Assembly: GCF_000499845.2 (NCBI RefSeq)
Contig: NC_023751.2
Coordinates: forward strand, 35,515,309 to 35,579,308
Length of the DNA stretch: 64,000 bases
Direction: 5' to 3'
Source: Phaseolus vulgaris
Lineage: Eukaryota; Streptophyta; Magnoliopsida; Fabales; Fabaceae
The translations under genes were made by a program, and so were the position numbers. The notes below the pieces were generated by a model that saw only the letters and a program-made list of their open reading frames with translations, had not been told where the DNA came from and did no database searches. Shown piece after piece: positions 56,601 to 64,000 of the stretch. The stretch's first letter is position 1. Every line of letters starts with the position of its first letter.

Positions 56601-57131
56601 TAATAAATTTGTATTTTCCTTTTGAAGAGAGATATAAACAATTTTAAAATGTTTATTTGCACTACAAGAAAATCATAAAATAAAAACCAATTTTATAAAC
56701 AAAAAATAATTAGTTGCTATAGTGACTAAATTAGATACTAAAAAAATTTTGGTTTCTAAATTAGTTTCTATTATTGTTAAATAGTTTCTAAATTGGTATC
56801 TAATTAACTACCAAGGTTTTAACTACCAATTATTTAGATTCTAAATTTGGTAGCAAAAACCTTGGTAGCTAAATTAGATACCACCAATTTAGAAACCATT
56901 TAACAATAATATAAACTAATTTAGAAACACAAAAAATTTGTAGTTTCTAAAATGGTCTCTAATTTAGTCACTATGGCAACTAATTATTTTTTATCTCTAA
57001 AATTGGTTTCTATTTCATGATTTTCTTGTAGTGTTGCATGCTCTATCTGACCCCATAATAAATTTGTATTTTTCTTTTGAAGAGAGATATAAACAAATTC
57101 AAAATGTTTATTTGCATGCTCTATCTGACCC
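56601..57131. repeat. About 77-bp tandem duplication, first copy interrupted by a MITE
   Basis: TAATAAATTTGTATTTTCCT...ATGTTTATTTG (56601-56659) plus CATGCTCTATCTGACCCC (from 57037) is repeated intact at about 57056-57131. The second copy keeps the uninterrupted junction ATGTTTATTTGCATGCTC. Confidence 0.9.
56660..57033. mobile_element. CACTA-type MITE, 374 bp, with empty site preserved alongside
   Basis: CACTACAAGAAAATCATAAA at the left and TTCATGATTTTCTTGTAGTG at the right; TTG on both sides (56657-56659, 57034-57036). Comparison with the intact duplicate at about 57105-57131 proves the insertion and the 3-bp duplication. Internal inverted repeat GGTTTTAACTACCAATTATT / TTTGGTAGCAAAAACCTTGG. 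Best-preserved family member here. Confidence 0.95.
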
Positions 57132-57167
57132 TCCGTCACAAAATCATATTACCTATGTCCATTCTTT

Positions 57168-57480
57168 ATTTTATCAGCAATAAAGAATCAATAAATATAA
57201 ACCATTTTAGGGGTGGTCAAACCCTTATACAAAAAGTGTGTATTAATCTCACCTAACAACCAAAAACACCTTCAGCGGCCCACAGAGCAACTCTCCAGTC
57301 AAAAATCTCAAAAACCAACAAAAGTAGAAACCCGCAAGGTACATCATCAAGAAATCAACCTCATACACACCAAAGGGTGGAGACACCAGTCAGAGTAAGA
57401 GAACGAAACGAAGTGTGACTTAGAAGTAATACAAGACTAAACCTTTCCTTAAACCCACGCAAACAATTGAAACTCATCCG
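57168..57480 (-). mobile_element. LINE 3' fragment, minus strand
   Basis: TTTTATCAGCAATAAAGAATC, ACCATTTTAGGGGTGGTC and AACCCTTATACAAAAAGTG are complements of the LINE tail; the remainder is C/A-rich as in the family 3' region. The short ORF at 57213-57398 is not a gene. Confidence 0.65.
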
Positions 57481-59067
57481 TCACCACCTTATTAAATATA
57501 CCTATGTCCATTCTACATTATCATTAAACCAAAATTAATTATAATTTGTTAAAATTACAAATTGTTATCTCATTGTGAGCGTTTTGGATTAAAAGTAAAA
57601 TTGATAAAAACATTGCATTTTTTCATGCATGAACATAAAGATGGCAAGGCAAGGCAAGGGATTGAGGCAACCCTAATGACCCCATTTAAACTTTAGTAGA
57701 AGTATCATAAAAAGGTTGAAATATTCTATCCATTATGCATAAAGGAAAATAAAATTATTCTATACACTTTATATTCAAAGGTTGAGAAGATATAAAATGG
57801 AATAAGTTGGAAAGACGGAGCACTAATTATGTAGAACAAATCATAATTGACTTTGAAAATTATAAATTGATTGAACATTGCTTATCAATCAATTCATAAA
57901 CATGAACGTCAATGATAAGGACACCTTTGGGGATCATTTTCTACAAAAGTTCTAATTTATACTCATCAATTATTCTACATTACGGCTCTGTACTCCAAAT
58001 TTAATGCTTATTAAATTCAATTTCCTTACAATATTGACCATCACATCAACCATGAAATCTTATGGCCGTGTGATCCTTTTCTATTATTCATGATCGCTGA
58101 CTAGCTTTTTTTTTATATTTTAATATGGTTTGCAGTAAACTTTATTAATTTATATTTATAATTACTTTGTTAGATACACATTTTATTAAACTATTTAATG
58201 AAACACTTCCTACAATGGTTTCCAGGACCTCTGTCGAAAAATGGGAAAAATAAAAAGAACGAGAGATTTATTATTAGAAACTTATGTGCGAACATATACA
58301 CATGTGTTAATACTAGTTGAAACATGTGTTAATACTAGTTGAAGATACGTAAATGCAATAAATAAAATTAATTAAATGTTAAGGATAGAATTATAAAAGT
58401 AAAAATTAATTAAGAAAAAATAAATAAAAGTTTTAATCTGAAGTGACAGGTCCAATAGTAAATAGTATAAATAAATTAAACATTTAATTCAGTAGTTAGA
58501 TTTTAATGAATGATTAAGATAAAAGATTGACTTAAGTTTCGAAAAATATCTACAAACACTACACTTCATATCGAGAGACCAAGAGACAATTCCAGAAACA
58601 CTAGTGACCGAAATAAGGAGAGTTGATGAAGAAAAGGAAAATAGGGAGTAAGCAAGAGTGAAAGATGAAAACACTCGCCTCATAGATGATAAAAAAAAAA
58701 AAACACTCGCCTGCAAAGTTTGTGTAAGTGAAATATATTTGAAATTTTAAATGATTAAATAAATTGTTTTATAAAGAAATTATCATAAATTAAATTTTTA
58801 AAATTTTATGAGAACAATTAAATTTTATGAGAAGAATTAAATTTTATGATTGCTCTACTAAAATATGATTGACCTGCTCTACACATCTAGGGGAATATAA
58901 TAAATGTTCTCACAATTTGAGTGGTAGACATAGAATCTTATTCAACAATTCCACCTATAAACATAAGTATTTATTTTATATAAATGTCACATCAAGTCAG
59001 ATATGGATCAATAAATCCTTCTACCCTGCCTATTAAATTGTCTACGCATTACAAAGAATATATATAA
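57481..59067. other. Intergenic, with a 22-bp tandem duplication
   Basis: 58300-58321 and 58322-58343 are identical copies of a unit containing CATGTGTTAATACTAGTTGA. No gene recognised. Confidence 0.5.
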
Positions 59068-59889
59068 TAGGGATGGGACGGGCTCCTTATAAAAAAGTGT
59101 GAAATACACTCATTAAGCTAATTTGTTGAAGTGTTTATATATCTGTTCTGCATAATTCATAGCTTTCGTGGATCAATACCGGGGCGGGACAGAGCGATTG
59201 GTCCACTGATTCGTATAAATAAGAAAATAGTTATTTTTTTTTTTTGAAAAAAAAAAATCATACCTCACTCATTCATTAGTTAGTGTAGTGAGACCTTTAT
59301 TTTATTTTATTTTTAAAAAAATGAATTTAGTGTACTAAAAAATGAAATGTTTTATTTTAATCACCTAAAAGAATTAATATTAAGAGTGAAAGTGAATTGA
59401 GTATTAAGTAAAGTCTTATATTTAAAATTTGTTAATAAAAAAATAATATAAAGAAGAGATTCCAATAAAATACTTTTTAACAAATTAGTCATCTTCATTA
59501 AAATATTTTGTAGCAAAACTTTGATATATTTACATACATATAGAGGGGAAATAGATGCAAAATAGAACTTTAATTACTTTTAATCAAGTCTTCTAACAAC
59601 CCTCATACTTGAATTCATATTTTTATATTAATCGAATGAATTGAAACATGGATAAAATTTAAATTTTTCAGTAGAAGAAAAATATTTTTTTTATAATTAA
59701 TGAAATTTTAACTTTTTTATAAAAATATTTTATTTATGTGGGTTGGCCTGCATGTTATCTCTTATGCGGGGCGAGCCAGTGAAATGAGTCCACATTCCTT
59801 GCATGGGGCGGATCAATCCGATCTGCATTTTACAAGCCAAACACAGGATGAACCTATGCGAGGCGGGTCAGCCTGCATTGTCATCCCTA
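59068..59889. mobile_element. hAT-like non-autonomous element, about 820 bp
   Basis: Left TAGGGATG(GGACGGGC) and right (GCATTG)TCATCCCTA form short terminal inverted repeats; ATATATAA flanks both sides (59060-59067, 59890-59897), an 8-bp duplication as in hAT elements, though AT-rich sequence makes chance agreement easier. Ends are G/C-rich (GGGGCGGGTCAGCC), the interior AT-rich; no transposase. Confidence 0.6.
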
Positions 59890-60078
59890 ATATATAATAC
59901 ATAAATTAGAATTTCAAAAAATGAAGCATTTAATTCTTATACAAGCAACAAACAATTTCTTTCTATGACATATAAAATCAAGATTATCAATAAATTGTAA
60001 TTATAATATATACTTGTTTACCTTTCTTATATTGTTTAGTAATGTTGCATTCTAAAATGGTTTATAAAGTTTCACAAA

Positions 60079-60193
60079 AGAAGAAGAAAGACAAATGTAG
60101 CCAAAAACAACTTGCCGAAATTATGAAACAACATTTCAAGTATGTATTCCGGCAAGTCATTCTTGGCTGCAAATAACTCTCTGCCTCTTCTTG
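60079..60193 (-). ncRNA. MIR169: MIR169 hairpin f, variant mature sequence
   Basis: Mature sequence on the minus strand at 60149-60169: C followed by AGCCAAGAATGACTTGCCGG, differing from the common form at position 9 (G to A). Star arm is the complement of about 60097-60117 (CGGCAAGTTGTTTTTGGCTA). Lower stem AGAAGAAGAAAG pairs with the complement of CTGCCTCTTCTT. Loop about 30 nt. Most divergent locus in flanking sequence. Confidence 0.92.
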
Positions 60194-60306
60194 CAAACAC
60201 TCTAAAACCAAATGTGTAGAGATGGTTGAGGAATGGAAGTTGATATTTGTGTATGAACTAATGGTGTTCAAGTTTTTGTGGTACAAAATGAGGTCTTGGT
60301 TGCATG

Positions 60307-60315
60307 CTTATATAG
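60307..60315 (-). promoter_or_regulatory. TATA box of MIR169 f
   Basis: Minus-strand CTATATAAG about 138 bp upstream of the mature sequence. Confidence 0.62.
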
Positions 60316-60329
60316 AGAGGGATTGTAGT

Positions 60330-62094
60330 GCCAATGGTCATTATAATGGAGTGCTTCTATATTTTATATATTCTCTTATTTATCTTGTAGCTAACTTTTG
60401 GTAAGAAAGTGTTTGCATGCAAACCAAGAGAGACTTGACACATAGAGAATAAATCCTTTTAGTTATGGGCGGTTACAACATGTAGAATAAAGATGTCTCA
60501 AATTGATTTGTTTTTGTATGTATTAAATTGGTATAGAATATAATCTTAATGTGTGTCGACGAGAGAGAGATTGAGCAAAAGGGTATGGTGGAATTAAATG
60601 CTTCACCCATATTCATTTTCATAAAATTAATTCTTAATAGTGAAATGTAATCACAAAAGGTAAATCATTGTGAAAAATATCGAAAAGAACTCTAAATTTA
60701 CCTCCATCGATCCGACATTTTCCTTGGACTAGGAGATGAGAAACGTGACATTTCAAGCATATTCTTTGAAAGTGGTTTCAACTTTTTGATGATTATGGCA
60801 TTTTCTGAATATATGCAAAACTCTACGGCATTGTAAAATAAATTAACATAGCCCAACAAAGAATATTTCACTTAGTTGAATAATTGGAATACAAAAATCA
60901 AAGAAAAGAAGCAAAAAAATTATAGAATAAATCATACAAAAGAAAGTTAGGTCGACCTATAATAAGGTTAGAAATAATTTAGTGGGAGAAGAGCTTTGGA
61001 GCATTAAGACTATCTCATATGCACAAACAACACATTTAATCAAGCAATATATGAACTTAACATCTCTTCAAAAACCCTCAAAAGATTTTCAATATGCAAA
61101 ACACTACTGCAAACAATACACCTTAAGATGTATCAAAGAGTGCTAAAAGTAATAGTATTATTTGTCTCTAATTGATTTTCGAAGATTTAGAATAAAAAAA
61201 TAAGAGAGAAATTTTACCACACAAGCCTTCATGTAAAACTTTTCTCAAAATATATCTAAAAATTTTAAGCTTCTTGAAAAGTTTCTTAAACATATAAAAT
61301 AAGTACCATTGAAAGTAAGTGATATTTTCAAGACAAAATTTAGAAAATAAAACATCATTTATGAAGAAGTTTAATCATGTTAAGTGATTATTTTGTTCTA
61401 TGTTGCTTCTGGAAATATAGTAGGAACAATTTCATCAATTGTATCCCATTTAATTGATTAATTGCACAAGCAATAATACTAATCCTTTATTTTAAAGTTT
61501 AATCAATTATTAGTGCAAACACGCTTTTAAAACAATTTGATCTAATAGGTTATTACGGATGATAATCGATTCAAATTAAGTTAATCCATTATGTTAATTA
61601 TTAATCAATTAATATATTCTAAAATCCCTTTTAAGCCATTTTAAAAAATATTTAAGGGATTATCAAGGCCAATAATGTTTATGTTTCATAGTCTAAGATG
61701 AATTTTTTTCTATATGTATGACTCATTCAAGCATGAAAGCTATAAACACTTAATACAAAGTTTGTTGCTTTATCATGAAAACATTATTTAGAGAAATCTA
61801 ATCTTCAATCTTGTTCTACAATCTCTTCTTTTTCTTATAATCACTTAGAATGTGAAGAAATATGCATCAAATATAATATACCTCTCTCTCTCTCTTTGGA
61901 CATTAGAAAAAAATAAAAATAAAAGTATTTAAAAACCATAACCTTACTACACCATTTTTTAATTTAAACAACAACTTGAACACATGTGTATAACTATTGT
62001 TTAAACATAGAAAAAGACAACAATTTTACAAGTGAGGTTCAAAGACTACCAAAGACCCATTGGTACAATCGTTGCTTATTTATACGATATTTTT
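60330..62094. other. Intergenic, nothing recognised
   Basis: AT-rich; CT microsatellite at about 61882-61897. No ORF or repeat ends. Confidence 0.45.
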
Positions 62095-62180
62095 TTAGGT
62101 TGTCTTTTTTACTATGTATAAGGGTTAGATCATCCTTTAAGTGTGACAATTTAATTTTATTGTTTCTTGCTGATAAAAAA
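62095..62180 (+). mobile_element. LINE 3' tail
   Basis: TATGTATAAGGGTTAGATCATC followed by TTGTTTCTTGCTGATAAAAAA. Confidence 0.65.
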
Positions 62181-62263
62181 TGACATTTTTTTAAGTGTTT
62201 CTTTTAGAATGTGTGCACTAAACAATAAAACTGTGGTCTAAAAAGTGGTCATACAGAGACCCT

Positions 62264-62682
62264 GTTCAGATTCTAAAATTGGTAGCTAAAACTTTGATAA
62301 CTAATTAGATATCAATTTAGAAACTATTATCAATAATAGAAACTAATTTATATATCAATAATTTTTTTAGTCTCTAAAACACTATCTAATTTAATCTATA
62401 TAGTGACTAATTATTTTTTGTCTCTAAAATTGGTTTCTATTTAATATTTTTCTTGTAGTGAAAGTGGAAAATGCAACACTTTTATTACAAGCGGGTAACT
62501 AAAATATTGGAAGCTAATTATATATCAATTTAGAAACTAATTTATAAATTTTATTAATAATAGAAATGACTTTAGATACTAATAATTATTTTAATCTCTA
62601 AAATAGTATCTAATTTAACCAATATAGTGATTAATTATTTTTTGTCTCTAAAATTAGTTTCTATTTAAAAATTCTAGTAGTG
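62264..62682. mobile_element. Two consecutive right halves of CACTA-type MITEs
   Basis: 62264-62460 ends TTCTATTTAATATTTTTCTTGTAGTG; 62496-62682 ends AAAATTCTAGTAGTG. Both begin inside the internal repeat (GGTAGCTAAAACTTTGATAA, GTAACTAAAATATTGGAAGC) and lack left halves. Confidence 0.6.
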
Positions 62683-63394
62683 TATTATTATTATTTTTAA
62701 TGTTGTTAATAATGTTAATATTACTAATATTATTATTATTATTATTATCGTTAATAATACTAATAATATCAATAATAATAATAATAATTTATAAAAAATA
62801 ATTATTTGATGTAGTGGCCACAAGTGTTATGTTTACTCATGGAGACCTATGTTTCATTCCTTCTAACAAACAAACTATTAATATTAATGATATTAATAAT
62901 AATAATAAAATTAAAAATTATAATAATAATAAGAAGAAGAAATGCAATCACCACAAATAAATGGTCTAAATATAAATAAAATAGTTAAAACCTTTAGGTC
63001 AATTATCTTGTTGATGTTGTCTAAAGTGATATTTATTGTTCTTGAAGTTTTATTAATGATTCAAGGGAAATTACATTATGATCTATAACAAGTCAAAATA
63101 TTAAGAAAACACAACTTTTTAGTTTTTTCTTCTTTGTTGTATAGTGTTTATCTTGTTCATCTCTATATCTATGATTTTTATACAAGAATTATGAATAGAT
63201 CTTAAGCTTGAGTTAACTGAATAACAATTGATAGAAGAAATAATACAATGAATAGAGAAAGAAATCTAAATGGCATGTATATGGAGAAGCTAAAGAAAAA
63301 AATCTTGAGCTCGACGAAAAATGTGAACCTTTAGGTTGTGTGACTTTGAAGTTTGGGTAAGGAGGTGGGTTTTTCGCTTGATGGGGAAGAAGAA
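62683..63394. other. TAA-rich tract and intergenic
   Basis: 62685-62945 is TTATTA/AATAAT simple sequence split by TGATGTAGTGGCCACAAGTG, an arrangement like the core of the CACTA element at 34-36 kb, possibly a relic of the same family. No gene. Confidence 0.45.
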
Positions 63395-64000
63395 TAGGTT
63401 ATTGAAACTATAGGGTTGTTGGAGGTAAGGGAAAAAAAGAGTTTATTAATGAAAATAATTAGTATCAATATTATAGGAATGGGTGGGAGTGTTAAACGTC
63501 AATATATTAAGGATATTATTTGGAAAGAGCAGGTTGATATGGTATGTATTCAAGAAACTAAGAGTAGGAACTTGGAATTGGCTTTGATTTCCTCTCTTTG
63601 GGGAAGTAATGGGTGGAAAATGAGGCACATCAAAATGTTAGAAGTCTTTCAACTATGTGGTGTTGTAATAGTTTTGAATTGACTAGTTTTATTAATGGGG
63701 CAAACTATAGTATTTTCGAAGGCTTATGGAAGGAAAGGAGAAGAAAACCAGTTACAGTCATAAATGTATATGGGTGTAGAACTTTATGCGAAAAGTCAAA
63801 GGCGTGAGATGAAATTGTGGATGTCAGGGTTAATCAAGCTTTGAAATCTTGGTGCATTTTAGGATATTTTAACGCAATTCGGTCAATTGAGGAAAGAAAA
63901 GGAGTTGGTTCTCAGATGAATTATGGGTTAGAAATATCAAAGTTTAACTTCTTCATTCGGTAGGCAGGGTTATTAGACATACATATGATCGGTAGGAAAT
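63395..64000 (+). pseudogene. LINE ORF2 5' part (endonuclease domain), frameshifted, runs off the window
   Basis: From an ATG at 63449 the frame gives MKIISINIIGMGGSVKRQYI and DMVCIQETKS, the start of the APE-type endonuclease of plant LINEs (usual SWNIRG and QETK motifs; the Trp-Asn-Ile-Arg block here reads INIIG). It continues in other frames (KPVTVINVYG, then FNAIRSIEERKGVGSQM), so at least two frameshifts. It ends inside the endonuclease domain at the window edge. Confidence 0.8.

Noticed and set aside
58489..58716. 75-codon minus-strand ORF with a hydrophobic Ser/Phe-rich start
   Set aside because: Resembles a signal peptide by composition only; no mature domain, AT-rich surroundings and no supporting gene structure.

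Overview
This is a nuclear window from a flowering plant, most likely a legume of the bean/soybean group (Phaseoleae). The basis is AT-rich intergenic DNA, GT-AG introns, a PPR protein and a plant-type GT14 glycosyltransferase, and dense LINE and CACTA-derived repeats of a kind common in legume genomes. The species is an inference; I could not search.

Layout. 1-5.4 kb holds a single-exon P-class PPR gene on the minus strand (At5g57250-like, organellar RNA binding), with a 572-bp TIR element directly upstream. 6.5-9 kb is decayed transposon material. 11.3-18.9 kb holds a ten-coding-exon GT14 (core-2/I-branching, BC10-like) glycosyltransferase gene on the plus strand, 392 aa, every splice site readable. 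21.9-22.7 kb holds a two-exon secreted defensin-like peptide with ten cysteines, its intron carrying a LINE fragment.

From 26 to 60 kb there are almost no protein genes. Instead there are six miR169 hairpins, all on the minus strand (about 26.4, 32.1, 40.6, 42.9, 51.8 and 60.1 kb), each with a miRNA* arm and a TATA-like box 90-140 bp upstream. Three (32.1, 40.6, 51.8 kb) are close duplicates that share upstream DNA including a W-box, and two hairpins carry altered mature sequences. Known miR169 targets are NF-YA transcription factors, so this is a dispersed regulatory-RNA array.

The space between hairpins is filled by transposons: a complete 2.15-kb non-autonomous CACTA element with subterminal repeats, many short CACTA-type MITEs (two with perfect TTG target duplications, one with its empty site preserved next door), a triple-nested insertion at 37.9-38.9 kb, a RNase H-bearing LINE with two Trp-to-stop changes (45-47 kb), about ten 5'-truncated LINE tails, two LTR-like fragments, a second copy of the TIR element inside a degenerate minisatellite (50-51.5 kb), and a hAT-like element (59 kb). 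The window ends inside the 5' part of a broken LINE ORF2.
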